A stretch of 64,000 nt of DNA from an uncultured Megasphaera sp. Lineage in GTDB: Bacteria > Bacillota > Negativicutes > Veillonellales > Megasphaeraceae. Below are positions 9,543 to 19,097 of the stretch, in pieces. The translations under genes were made by a program, and so were the position numbers. The stretch is taken from positions 1 to 64,000 of the forward strand of contig NZ_UQBH01000005.1 of assembly GCF_900539295.1 (NCBI RefSeq), read 5' to 3'. Under the pieces are notes generated by a model. It had not been told where the DNA came from, did no database searches, and worked only from the letters and a program-made list of their open reading frames with translations. Position 1 is the first letter of the stretch; every line of letters starts with the position of its first letter.

Positions 9543-9584
9543 ACAAAAAACGCGCTGCTCCTTTCTTTTAGGAGTCAGCGCGTT
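9543..9584 (-). terminator. Terminator of the glycogen operon
   Basis: Arms AACGCGCTG and CAGCGCGTT, extended by CCT/AGG around a short loop, give a strong GC-rich stem. It is followed on the minus strand by TTTTTTG. It lies 20 nt past the last glycogen gene. Confidence 0.85.
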
Positions 9585-9606
9585 ATTCCATTTCAGCAAG
9601 GATTTC

Positions 9607-12600
9607 TCAGCGACCGCTTTGACGGCAGAGTTTGGCCAGCCGGCGGGCGAGGTCAAAGGTCATCTGCCCTTCGGTCATCTGCCAGTGCCAGTTGCCATCG
9701 GCTACGCCGGGAACGTTCATGCGGGACTCGGCCGGAAGACTCAGCAGGTCCTGCATAGGTACGATGACCGTTTCTGCCCGGCGGCGGTAGGTATAGGCGA
9801 TGACGGCCTGTACCAGTTCTTCCGGTGTGACATCGTCGGAAAGATTCAGCATCTGGCGGATGTGGAGCTGTTCGCTCGGCGTCAGGTCTTCTTCGTACCA
9901 GCCGCGGATCGTATTGTTATCGTGAGTTCCCGTATAGGCGATGCAGTTCGGTTCCGTATCGAAGGCCATGACACCGTCGGCCCGGTCTTTGAGGTGGAAC
10001 TGGAAGACCTTCATGCCCGGAAGATCGAGGTCGTCTTTTAAGGCGCAGACGTCATCGGTAATGACGCCCAAATCTTCCGCGACCAGGTTCAGGCGGCCCA
10101 GTTTCTGATAGACTGCCCGGAACAACTCGAGGCCCGGCCCTTCTTTCCAAGCACCGTCCCTGGCCGTCGGCGAACCGTTTGGTACGGCCCAGTAAGCGGC
10201 AAAGCCCCGGAAGTGGTCGACGCGGAGCTCGTCGAAGAGGTCTTTCATGCGGTGGAAGCGGTCGGTCCACCACTGGTAGCCGTCGGCTGCCATGGCTTCA
10301 TAGTCGTAGAGGGGATTGCCCCAGAGCTGGCCGTCGGCACTGAAGTAATCGGGCGGGACGCCGGCAACGGATACGGGACGCCCTTCTTCATCGAGGTCGA
10401 ACTGGTCCTGGTGAGCCCAACAGTCGGCGCTGTCGTGGGCGACGAACATGGGCAGGTCACCGAGGATAATGACGCCGTTCTTCTTGGCATAGGACCGCAG
10501 CTCGTGCCACTGGCGGTCGAAGATGTACTGCATGAATTTGACGTGAGATACGGATCCGGCCAATTCCTTAGCATACCGCGCAAGGGCCTCTTCCTCGTGG
10601 CGGCGGATATCGTCGGGCCATTCCGTCCAGGGACGGCCTTTAAAGAAGTCGCGGATGCTGCGGAACAGGGCGTAGTCATCGAGCCAGTAAGCATTGGCTT
10701 CACAAAATTCCCGGAAGGGCTGCCAGGAAATGGTCAGATTCTTATCATGAGAGAGGTTCCACAAGATGCGGGCCTTTTCGGCAGCTGCCTCGTGCCAAGA
10801 CAGGCCCTCCTTCCCCTTTTTGATAAAGCCGGAGACAATTTCATCTTTCAGCCAGCCCCAATCCCGCAGGACTTCCAGGGAAATGAGGGCTTCATTCCCG
10901 GCAAAGGCCGATTCCGACAAGTACGGTGAATCGCCCGTAAGGGGCGGCATCAAGGGCAGGATCTGCCACACCTGTTGGCCTCCTGCCTTTAAGAAGTCGA
11001 CGAAGCGGCAGGCTGCCGTACCTAGGACGCCGTTTCCGACAGCTGCCGGCAGGGACGTCGGATGGAGGAGGACGCCGCAGCGCTTCTTGCCGGCTTCACT
11101 GCCCTTTAAGATGACTGCTTCTAAGGGCGGCAGTGTCAAAGTCAGGCGGCTGTTCAAGGTGACGGCCGGTTCCATCCGCGTGTGAAGGGCGTCAGTGAAC
11201 TTGCCGTAAGCCAGCCCGTCCGTATAGAGGCTGATGGTCCGCAGGGCCGACGGATTGCGGTTCATGGCGACGATGAACAGGCCGTCTTCGGCCGGTTTCC
11301 CGAAGACGTCGCGACCGCCTTCGATGAGACGAGCAAAGGCGAAGACGTCGCCGTCGGCGTAGAGGGGAATGAAGCGGCCCGTCTGCAGGGCGTCATGAGC
11401 CGTGCGCAGGCGCGTCAGAGCCTTGGTCCAGCCCAGGATATCCCAGTCTTCCCTCCCCCAAGGGTAGGTCCGGCGGTTGTCCGGATCTTTGCCGCCTGTA
11501 AGGCCGGCTTCATCGCCGTAATAGATACAGGGCGCACCGGGCATGGTCATCTGCCAGGCAGTCAGCAGCTTCAGCCGCTTCTTGGCCGTATCTTCGGCCG
11601 TGGCCACTTCAGTACCGCCGGCAGCGCTGAGGACGGTCAAAATTCGTTCGATGTCGTGGCTGCTGATGAGGTTGAGCATGGCATAGAAATTTTCTTTAGG
11701 ATAATTTTCCCGAAGGCGGGTCAATTCGTCGTTCATGCGCCGTCCGTCCTTGGCTCCGGTAACAAAGTCGACCATCAAGGCCCGCTGGGCATAATTCATG
11801 GCGCTGTCGATATCGTAGCCCGAGAGGTATTCCCGCTGCTCGCTGTAGCTTACCTTATTCGACGCGTCTTCCCAGACCTCGCCGATGAGAACGGCGTCAG
11901 GATTTTCTTCCTTTAAGGTCTTATAGAACTGCCGTAAAAAGGGTACGGGCAATTCGTCGATGACGTCGAGACGCCAGCCGCTGATGCCCTGATTGAGCCA
12001 GTATTTAAGGACACTGTCTTTCTTGTTGATGATAAAATCCATGTACGACGGATTCGTTTCATCGACGTCTGGCAGGTCCGATACGCCCCACCACGATTCA
12101 TAGTCGTCGGGGTAGTTGTTGAAACGGAACCACTCGTAATACGGCGATTCCTTCGACTGGTAGGCGCCGACCCCGGGATAATGGCCGAAGCGGTTGAAAT
12201 AGATGCTGTCGGCACCGGTGTGGCTGAAGACGCCGTCGAGGATGATGGCCATGCCCGCCTCCTTGGCAGCCTTGCAGAAGGCGGCGAATTCTTCGTTGGT
12301 CCCCAGCATGGGGTCGACGCGGAAATAATCAGCCGTTCCGTAACGGTGGTTGCTCGAGCTTTCAAAGATAGGGTTTAAGTAAATGGCCGTAATGCCCAAT
12401 TCTTTAAGGTAGGGCAGTTTCTCCTGAATGCCCTTGATATTGCCGCCGAAAAAGTCGTAATAGACGATGTCGCCGACGCCTTCGCGCTTGCAGTAATACG
12501 GCCGGTCATACCAGTTGCTGTGAATGACGGCCCCTTCCTTGCCCCAGAGGTTGTCCGTATCCCGGCTGCGGTAGAAGCGGTCGGGAAAAATCTGATAGAC

Positions 12601-12999
12601 GATGGCGTGCTTAAACCAGTCCGGCGTCCGCGATGCTCGATCGTACACCGTAATCTGATAGCCCGGCGGTACCGTTTCATAGACCGCCCCTTCCCCGCCG
12701 AGTTGGTCGCAATTGTTTCCGTAGTACCGCGTCGTATCGCCATCTTCGAGGATGAAGTAGTACCAGAGAAGGCAGCCCTTATCGGGCATGTCGACGACAG
12801 CAGTAAAGGCCCCGTCTTCATAGGTCATGGGCATCAGGGCTTCACCGACGTTGCTCTGCCACAGCCGGACCTGAGCCCTACAGCCTTCGGCACGGCCCTC
12901 CGCCGCAAGGCGCAGGATGAGGCGGCTGCCTGCCGGGACGGCGCCGAAGGAAGATCGATAGTAAAAATCATGAGAGTTGTGATACAGTCGTAAGTCCAT
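9607..12999 (-). CDS. Bifunctional glycogen debranching enzyme / 4-alpha-glucanotransferase (GH13-GH77 fusion)
   Basis: One 1130-aa chain joins two glycoside hydrolases. Residues about 1-120 look like a beta-rich N-terminal domain of neopullulanase type. About 125-640 form a GH13 barrel with nucleophile Asp345 (GWRLDVID), acid/base Glu374 (IGEVWED) and Asp449 (SSHDIER). From about 655 a complete GH77 amylomaltase follows with Asp928 (RVDHFRG), Glu975 (VAEDLG) and Asp1027 (THDNNT). It would debranch and disproportionate glucans released from glycogen. The chosen ATG has AAAGGA at 6 nt; an upstream in-frame ATG at 13020 is possible but its ribosome site is buried in a hairpin. It is the last gene of the operon. 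Confidence 0.9.
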   Translation of the reverse strand: MDLRLYHNSHDFYYRSSFGAVPAGSRLILRLAAEGRAEGCRAQVRLWQSNVGEALMPMTYEDGAFTAVVDMPDKGCLLWYYFILEDGDTTRYYGNNCDQLGGEGAVYETVPPGYQITVYDRASRTPDWFKHAIVYQIFPDRFYRSRDTDNLWGKEGAVIHSNWYDRPYYCKREGVGDIVYYDFFGGNIKGIQEKLPYLKELGITAIYLNPIFESSSNHRYGTADYFRVDPMLGTNEEFAAFCKAAKEAGMAIILDGVFSHTGADSIYFNRFGHYPGVGAYQSKESPYYEWFRFNNYPDDYESWWGVSDLPDVDETNPSYMDFIINKKDSVLKYWLNQGISGWRLDVIDELPVPFLRQFYKTLKEENPDAVLIGEVWEDASNKVSYSEQREYLSGYDIDSAMNYAQRALMVDFVTGAKDGRRMNDELTRLRENYPKENFYAMLNLISSHDIERILTVLSAAGGTEVATAEDTAKKRLKLLTAWQMTMPGAPCIYYGDEAGLTGGKDPDNRRTYPWGREDWDILGWTKALTRLRTAHDALQTGRFIPLYADGDVFAFARLIEGGRDVFGKPAEDGLFIVAMNRNPSALRTISLYTDGLAYGKFTDALHTRMEPAVTLNSRLTLTLPPLEAVILKGSEAGKKRCGVLLHPTSLPAAVGNGVLGTAACRFVDFLKAGGQQVWQILPLMPPLTGDSPYLSESAFAGNEALISLEVLRDWGWLKDEIVSGFIKKGKEGLSWHEAAAEKARILWNLSHDKNLTISWQPFREFCEANAYWLDDYALFRSIRDFFKGRPWTEWPDDIRRHEEEALARYAKELAGSVSHVKFMQYIFDRQWHELRSYAKKNGVIILGDLPMFVAHDSADCWAHQDQFDLDEEGRPVSVAGVPPDYFSADGQLWGNPLYDYEAMAADGYQWWTDRFHRMKDLFDELRVDHFRGFAAYWAVPNGSPTARDGAWKEGPGLELFRAVYQKLGRLNLVAEDLGVITDDVCALKDDLDLPGMKVFQFHLKDRADGVMAFDTEPNCIAYTGTHDNNTIRGWYEEDLTPSEQLHIRQMLNLSDDVTPEELVQAVIAYTYRRRAETVIVPMQDLLSLPAESRMNVPGVADGNWHWQMTEGQMTFDLARRLAKLCRQSGR

Positions 13000-13027
13000 A
13001 GGAAATCCTTTCGTATTCATCAAGAAT

Positions 13028-13053
13028 CCCCCGTCGCACATACCCGACGGGGG
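13028..13053 (-). promoter_or_regulatory. Intergenic hairpin between glgA and the fusion gene
   Basis: Perfect 9-bp GC-rich stem (CCCCCGTCG with CGACGGGGG, 8-nt loop) with no T-tract. It more likely stabilises or processes the operon mRNA than terminates it, and may tune expression of the last gene. Confidence 0.55.
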
Positions 13054-13070
13054 ACCCGATACTGAGCCCC

Positions 13071-14507
13071 TTACAGCTGCAGTACACTTTCATATAAATT
13101 TATATACGATTCAGCCGACTGATTCCAGCTGTAATCGCAGGTCATGGCATTGCGGACCAGCTGATCCCAGAGGGCATCGTCTTCGTAATAGCCGAGGGCC
13201 CGCTTCGTCGTAAACAAGAGTTCGTGAGCATTGAAGTTCGGGAAGGTCAGGCCGTTGCCCTTCTTGCTGTACTTATCGAAAGGCTGGACCGTATCCTTGA
13301 GTCCCCCCGTTTCCCGGACGATAGGAATGGAGCCGTAGCGCAGGGCAATGAGCTGGCTCAGGCCGCACGGTTCATAGCGCGACGGCATGAGGAACATATC
13401 CGACGCAGCGTAAACCTTATGGGCCAAGGCTTCGTCGAAGAGGATGTTGGCCGACACCTTGTTTGGATGGCGGTAGGCCAGTTCCCGGAAGGCGTCTTCA
13501 TAACCGGCGTCACCGGTCCCGACGACGACCAGCTGAACTTCGTCGTCGACGAGTTCATCCATGATGCGCATGACCAGATCCAGGCCCTTGTCTTCGACAA
13601 GGCGCGTTACCATGGCGATGAGGGGCACGCCGCGCTTGATGCGAAGGCCCAGTTCAGCCCGCAGGGCGTCTTTATTTTCCCGCTTGTCGGCCCGGGCCGT
13701 AGCTACGGAATACTGCTTGGTAATGTACGGATCCGTTTCAGGATTGTAGGCATCGACGTCGAGACCGTTCAAGATGCCCGTCATTTTGCCGCTGTTGGCG
13801 CGGATATAGCCGTCCAGGCCTTCGCCAAAGTAGGGATAGGTGATTTCCTGAGCATAAGTCGGGCTGACCGTCGTAACCCGGTCGGCGTATACCAGGCCGG
13901 ACTTCATGTAGTTGACGCAGCCGTCGCATTCGAGATTGCCGTTGTCAAAGAGTTCCTGCGGCAACCCGATGATGTCGCGCATGATGGACGGCGGATAGAT
14001 GCCCTGATACTTCAAGTTGTGAATCGTATAGACGATTTTCATATCTTTGTAGAAGTCGTCGTGCCGGAAGTCTTCTTTCAGGAAGACGCCCATGAGCCCT
14101 GTGTGCCAGTCGTTGCAGTGGATGATATCCGGCTGGAAGCCGACGGCGGGCAGCATGGTCAGGACGGCGCGGCAGAAATAGGCAAATCGTTCGGCATCGT
14201 CGCCGAACCCGTAGAGGCCGTCCCGCTTAAAATACCATTCGTTGTCGATGAAATAGACGGTCACGCCGTCTTGTTCGATCATTTCGACGCCGTAATAGAG
14301 CTGGCGCCAAGACAGATTGACCGTACCGTTGACAACGGGCTTCATCTTTTCCTTTATGGCATCGGCAATGCCGCTGTATTTCGGAATGACCAGCCGAACG
14401 TCCATGCCTTTTTTGGCTAAGGCCTTCGGCAAGGCCCCCATAACGTCGGCCAAGCCGCCTGTTTTAATAAATGGCACTGCTTCTGAGGCCACAAATAATA
14501 CCTTCAT
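13071..14507 (-). CDS. glgA: Glycogen synthase (ADP-glucose-dependent, GT5)
   Basis: Starting at MKVLFVASEAVPFIKTGGLADV gives a canonical 478-aa bacterial glycogen synthase. It has the ADP-glucose-binding KTGGL motif near the N-terminus, a second Rossmann domain, and the C-terminal MPSRYEPCGLSQ/ETGGL donor-binding region. The ATG has GGGAGGGA 7 nt upstream. It extends alpha-1,4-glucan chains using ADP-glucose from GlgC/GlgD. The same reading frame stays open for 56 more codons back to an ATG that overlaps the glgB stop (ATGA), so an N-terminally extended form cannot be excluded. The conserved start is preferred. Confidence 0.93.
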   Translation of the reverse strand: MKVLFVASEAVPFIKTGGLADVMGALPKALAKKGMDVRLVIPKYSGIADAIKEKMKPVVNGTVNLSWRQLYYGVEMIEQDGVTVYFIDNEWYFKRDGLYGFGDDAERFAYFCRAVLTMLPAVGFQPDIIHCNDWHTGLMGVFLKEDFRHDDFYKDMKIVYTIHNLKYQGIYPPSIMRDIIGLPQELFDNGNLECDGCVNYMKSGLVYADRVTTVSPTYAQEITYPYFGEGLDGYIRANSGKMTGILNGLDVDAYNPETDPYITKQYSVATARADKRENKDALRAELGLRIKRGVPLIAMVTRLVEDKGLDLVMRIMDELVDDEVQLVVVGTGDAGYEDAFRELAYRHPNKVSANILFDEALAHKVYAASDMFLMPSRYEPCGLSQLIALRYGSIPIVRETGGLKDTVQPFDKYSKKGNGLTFPNFNAHELLFTTKRALGYYEDDALWDQLVRNAMTCDYSWNQSAESYINLYESVLQL

Positions 14508-14671
14508 CGTCTGTCCCTCCCTTTTGCTGTCTGATTGAGTCGGTACCGATGACGCATTCGCATCGGCACGTCGATGTATGTTTTGATTTTGGTTTTCTTG
14601 ATGTTCTCCTTGTACCAACCGCCGCACTTGGCGCCGGCGTGTTCCTTTTCCCATGGCAGTCGCCTTCTTTC

Positions 14672-16618
14672 TCATGCTTTCGGTCCTTCGTCCATACCTT
14701 CATGGGTTTCCAATAAATGCTTCGTGTCTCCCGTGAGGCGCAGGTAAATCGTCGCCAAGGGCGGCAGGGTCAGTTCGATAGACTGGTCCATGCCGTGCAT
14801 GGGAACGTCCTGGGCGGTAAAGACGCCTTCATTGAGAACGTTCGACCCGCCAAAGGCTTCGGCATCGCTGTTGAAGACTTCCACGTAGTCGCCCTTTACG
14901 GGGACGCCGATACGGTACGAATGGCGGACGACGGGCGTAAAATTGCAGAGGACGACGGTCGAATCCGTTTCGTCTTTTCCCGTCCGGAAGAAGGCGATGG
15001 CACTGTTGTCATGGTCGTCGCAGCTGATCCAGGAAAAGCCCGACCAGTCGCAGTCTTCTTCCCAGAATTCCGGATGGTCGACGTAGTATGAATTCAGTTT
15101 CCGTACGTAGTCGTGCATAGCCAGGTGCATGGGGTAATTCAAGAGATGCCAGTCCAGGCTGTCATCGTACTTCCATTCGATGAACTGGCCGAATTCGCTG
15201 CCCATGAACAGGAGCTTCTTGCCGGGATGAGCCATCCAGTAGCCGTAGAAGGCGCGGAGGCCGGCAAATTTCTGCCAGTAATCGCCGGGCATCTTATCGA
15301 GGAGCGAGTGCTTGCCGTGAACGACTTCATCGTGCGACAAGGGCAGGATGAAGTTTTCCGAAAAGGCATAGCACAAGGAAAAGGTAATGAGATTGTGGTT
15401 GTCCTTGCGGAACAAGGGATCCATGGCCATGTAACGCAGCATGTCGTTCATCCAGCCCATGTTCCACTTATAGTTGAATCCCAGACCGCCGACGTCGACC
15501 GGTTTGGTTACGAGCGGCCAAGCCGACGATTCTTCAGCAATCATCAGGGCCTGAGGAAATTCCTTAAAGACAGCCGTATTGAGGCGGCGCAAAAAGTCGA
15601 TGGCTTCCAGATTTTCCCGGCCGCCGTACTTATTGGCCTGCCAGCCTCCGTCGGGATGGCCGTAATCGAGGTAGAGCATGTTGGCCACGGCATCGATGCG
15701 CAGGCCGTCGATATGGAACTGGTTCAGCCAAAAGATGGCGCTGGAAATGAGGAAGGACTGGACTTCCGTCCGGCCGTAATCGAAGTTCATCGTATCCCAT
15801 TCTTTGTTTTCCGCCAAAATCGGATTGCCCGATTCGTAGCACGGTTCGCCGTCGAAGCAGCGCAGGCCGTGAGCGTCGCGGCAAAAATGGCCCGGCACCC
15901 AGTCGAGGATGACGCCGATACCGTTTCGGTGGCACAGGTCGACGAGATACATGAAATCTTCCGGCTTTCCATAACGGCTGGTCGCTGAAAAATAGCCCGT
16001 TCCCTGATAGCCCCAGGAACCGTCAAAAGGATATTCGCACAGCGGCATGAGCTCGATATGGGTATAATTCATGTCTTTTACATAAGCGACCAGCTCTTCG
16101 GCTATATCGCGGTAAGTCAGCATGCCGCCGTCTTCGCCGCGCCGCCACGAGCCGAGATGGACTTCATAAGTCAGCATGGGCTTGCGGTAGGAGTCGTAAG
16201 CCTGGCGGCTTTCCATCCATTTCTTATCGTGCCAGGTATAGTGGAGCTTGGTCAATTTCGATGCCGTATGAGGCCGTACTTCCGACCAGAAAGCGTAGGG
16301 ATCGCTCTTTAAGATGCGTTCTCCCGACGCCGTCGTAATGGCGTATTTATAAATATCGCCTTCTTTCAGGCCTTCTATATATGCGACCCAAATGCCATTG
16401 CCTTGGCGGCTTCGTTCCATCGGGTTGGCATCGTCATCCCAATGGTTGAAATCACCGACGACACTGACCTTCTGTGCGTGCGGCGCCCAGACGGCAAAAC
16501 GCACGCATGATTTGCGGCGCCACGCTGTAAAGTGAGCGCCGAACAGTCGATAGCTGGCATAATTCGTACCCTGGTGATACAAGAAGGCACTGTATTCGTC
16601 GATTGCACTGAGTTTCAT
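14672..16618 (-). CDS. glgB: 1,4-alpha-glucan branching enzyme
   Basis: The 648-aa protein has a CBM48 N-terminal domain (FAVWAPHAQKVSVVGDFNHWD), then a GH13_9 barrel. Seen there are DWVPGHF, the nucleophile region GLRIDAVANMLYLDYG, the acid/base in LMIAEESSAWP, and LSHDEVVHGKHSLL with the transition-state Asp. The C-terminal beta domain is complete. It introduces alpha-1,6 branches into the growing glycogen. The gene lies 19 nt after glgP and upstream of glgA, within a glycogen operon read on the minus strand. Confidence 0.95.
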   Translation of the reverse strand: MKLSAIDEYSAFLYHQGTNYASYRLFGAHFTAWRRKSCVRFAVWAPHAQKVSVVGDFNHWDDDANPMERSRQGNGIWVAYIEGLKEGDIYKYAITTASGERILKSDPYAFWSEVRPHTASKLTKLHYTWHDKKWMESRQAYDSYRKPMLTYEVHLGSWRRGEDGGMLTYRDIAEELVAYVKDMNYTHIELMPLCEYPFDGSWGYQGTGYFSATSRYGKPEDFMYLVDLCHRNGIGVILDWVPGHFCRDAHGLRCFDGEPCYESGNPILAENKEWDTMNFDYGRTEVQSFLISSAIFWLNQFHIDGLRIDAVANMLYLDYGHPDGGWQANKYGGRENLEAIDFLRRLNTAVFKEFPQALMIAEESSAWPLVTKPVDVGGLGFNYKWNMGWMNDMLRYMAMDPLFRKDNHNLITFSLCYAFSENFILPLSHDEVVHGKHSLLDKMPGDYWQKFAGLRAFYGYWMAHPGKKLLFMGSEFGQFIEWKYDDSLDWHLLNYPMHLAMHDYVRKLNSYYVDHPEFWEEDCDWSGFSWISCDDHDNSAIAFFRTGKDETDSTVVLCNFTPVVRHSYRIGVPVKGDYVEVFNSDAEAFGGSNVLNEGVFTAQDVPMHGMDQSIELTLPPLATIYLRLTGDTKHLLETHEGMDEGPKA

Positions 16619-16637
16619 CGCATAATCCCCCTGTCAT

Positions 16638-19070
16638 TCAGTCGTGCTTAGACGGTTTGATGTGCCAAATATCGTCGGCATACTGCTCGATCGTCCGGTC
16701 GCTGGAGAAGTATCCCGATTGGGCGATATTGACGATACTGGCCCGCCACCAGTCTGACTTATTTCCATACCGCTTGGCGATTTCCTCTTGCGCCGCACAG
16801 TAGGGTTTAAAATCTTTCAAGACGAAGTATTCGTCATTCTTATCGAGGAAGGATTCGTAGAGCAGACCGAAGGTTTCGCCGCCTACCGTTCCATCGACGA
16901 GGGCATCCATGAGGCGCCGTATATCGGAATCGCTGCTGTACATCTTCCACGACGAATAGCCGCCGCGAACGTAGTAATTCATGACTTCATCGGCTCTGAG
17001 GCCAAAGATGACGCAGTTGTCGTCACCGACGCAGCGGTGGATTTCGACGTTGGCCCCATCCATGGTCCCAAGGGTAATGGCACCGTTCATCATGAACTTC
17101 ATGTTCCCCGTCCCCGACGCTTCCTTGCCGGCCGTCGAAATCTGTTCGCTGACGTCGGCTGCCGGGAAGAGGAGCTGTCCTAAGGAAACGTTGTAATTTT
17201 CCAGGAACAGGACCTTCAGCTGTTGACTGACCGTTCGGTCGCCATTGATCATGCGGGCTACGACGTTGATCAGGCGAATCGTTTCCTTGGCTTCGCCGTA
17301 ACTGGCTGCAGCCTTGCCGCCGAAGAGATAGGTCCGCGGCGTAATTTTAAGGGACGGATTGTCCTTCAAGAGGAAGTAAAGGTGCAGGATATGAAGGATA
17401 TTCAAGGTCTGGCGCTTATATAGGTGAATACGCTTGATCTGAATATCGAAGATGGAATCGGTCCGGATATCCTGGTTGTACTTGTCCCGAATATAGCGGG
17501 CCAGCCATTCCTTGCGTTCAGTCTTAACCTTGGCCAGCTGTTCTTTAAAAGATGCATCGTCTTTATAAGCCATGAGGTCCGACAGGCGCGACGGCGTCTT
17601 GCGCCACTTGTCACCGATGGTGTCATCGATGAGGGCCGCCAGTTTCGGATTAGCCTCAATGAGCCAGCGGCGATGGGAAATGCCGTTGGTTTTATTGGAA
17701 AAGCGGTGCGGGAAACAAGTATAGAATTGGTGAAGCGTCGAATCCTTCAAAATCTGGGAATGGATTTCAGCTACGCCGTTGACGCTGTGGCTGCCGAGGA
17801 CCGAGAGATGAGCCATGTGGATCTGACCGTCCCACAAGATGGCCACGTCGCGGGCCTTGTTTTCATCGCCCGGATAGAGGCGGCGGACTTCTCGGAGCCA
17901 GCGGTTGTTGATTTCTTCGATAATTAAATAAATTCGCGGCAAGAGGTCCTTGAACATGGGAATGGACCATTTTTCCAGGGCTTCCGGCAGGACCGTATGG
18001 TTGGTGTATGCTACGGTCCGGACGGTAATGTCCCAGGCGGCCTGCCACGAGAGGCCTTCTTCATCCATCAAGATGCGCATCAGCTCGGGAATGACCAGGG
18101 CCGGATGAGTATCGTTGATGTGGATGGCAACGTATTGGTCGAAGCGATAGATGCTTTCGCCGTATTTTTTCTTATAATGGCGGACAATGCTTTGAACGCC
18201 GGCCGACACGAAGAAGTATTCCTGCATCAGGCGCAGGCGACGGCCGTCTTCGGTGCTGTCATCAGGATAGAGGAAACGGGAAATCTGCTGGACGCTGTCT
18301 TTATAGCGAAAAGCCCGGTGTCGGTCCCCCGTCGCCAATTCCTTATACATTTCTGCCCGGGAATACTCGGCCCGCCACAGGCGCAGGGTATTGACCGTAT
18401 CGTTGTGGAAGCCGATGACCGGCACGTCATAAGGAACGGCCTTGACCGTCGAGAACTGTTCGTGAACGCATTCGAGGCTGCCGTCCCCCGTCGGGCGCAT
18501 GTAGGCATTGCCGCCGAAACGGACGTAGACGGCCTTGTCGACCTTTTTGACTTCCCAGGGATAGCCGTTCACCAACCAGTTGTCGGGCAGTTCGACCTGC
18601 TGATTATCGACGATACGCTGATTAAAGAGGCCATACTGATAACGGATGCTGTTGCCGTGACCGGGAAGGGACAAGGCAGCCAAAGAGTCGATGAAACAAG
18701 CGGCCAAGCGGCCGAGCCCCCCATTCCCGAGACCGGGATCGCGTTCGGCCGGGATGACGTCTTCAAGATCCCAGCCAAGGTCTTTCAGACCATCTCGGCA
18801 GATATGGTCCATATCGACATTGAGGAGATTCGATTCCAACAAGCGGCCCATGAGAAATTCGATGGAAAAATAATAGACTTGTTTGACTTTTTTCGCAGCA
18901 TAGGATTGGTTGGTGCGGATCCAATCTTCACTGACCAGATCGCGGATCATGTAGGCAATGGTCTGATAGACTTCGTTCAAGGTTAACTCTTGCAGTTCCT
19001 TTTCCCACAGTCGGTAGGCTTTCTCTGTAAACAACCTTTTGAATTCTTCCTTGTCCTGCCATGTTTTCAT
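16638..19070 (-). CDS. glgP: Glycogen/maltodextrin phosphorylase
   Basis: An 810-aa GT35 phosphorylase. The N-terminal glucan-binding part includes GNGGLGRLAACFIDSLA. The C-terminal half carries the PLP-binding lysine motif EASGTGNMKFMMNGA followed by TLGTMDGANVE. It releases glucose-1-phosphate from chain ends and works with the debranching fusion encoded in the same operon. It starts 27 nt after glgD. Length and motifs are full; nothing unusual. Confidence 0.95.
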   Translation of the reverse strand: MKTWQDKEEFKRLFTEKAYRLWEKELQELTLNEVYQTIAYMIRDLVSEDWIRTNQSYAAKKVKQVYYFSIEFLMGRLLESNLLNVDMDHICRDGLKDLGWDLEDVIPAERDPGLGNGGLGRLAACFIDSLAALSLPGHGNSIRYQYGLFNQRIVDNQQVELPDNWLVNGYPWEVKKVDKAVYVRFGGNAYMRPTGDGSLECVHEQFSTVKAVPYDVPVIGFHNDTVNTLRLWRAEYSRAEMYKELATGDRHRAFRYKDSVQQISRFLYPDDSTEDGRRLRLMQEYFFVSAGVQSIVRHYKKKYGESIYRFDQYVAIHINDTHPALVIPELMRILMDEEGLSWQAAWDITVRTVAYTNHTVLPEALEKWSIPMFKDLLPRIYLIIEEINNRWLREVRRLYPGDENKARDVAILWDGQIHMAHLSVLGSHSVNGVAEIHSQILKDSTLHQFYTCFPHRFSNKTNGISHRRWLIEANPKLAALIDDTIGDKWRKTPSRLSDLMAYKDDASFKEQLAKVKTERKEWLARYIRDKYNQDIRTDSIFDIQIKRIHLYKRQTLNILHILHLYFLLKDNPSLKITPRTYLFGGKAAASYGEAKETIRLINVVARMINGDRTVSQQLKVLFLENYNVSLGQLLFPAADVSEQISTAGKEASGTGNMKFMMNGAITLGTMDGANVEIHRCVGDDNCVIFGLRADEVMNYYVRGGYSSWKMYSSDSDIRRLMDALVDGTVGGETFGLLYESFLDKNDEYFVLKDFKPYCAAQEEIAKRYGNKSDWWRASIVNIAQSGYFSSDRTIEQYADDIWHIKPSKHD

Positions 19071-19097
19071 ATGCTTATTATCCCCTTTGTCAAAACA

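Noticed and set aside
13224..14420. 398-codon plus-strand frame opposite glgA
   Set aside because: Antisense shadow; the sense strand encodes intact glycogen synthase motifs throughout.
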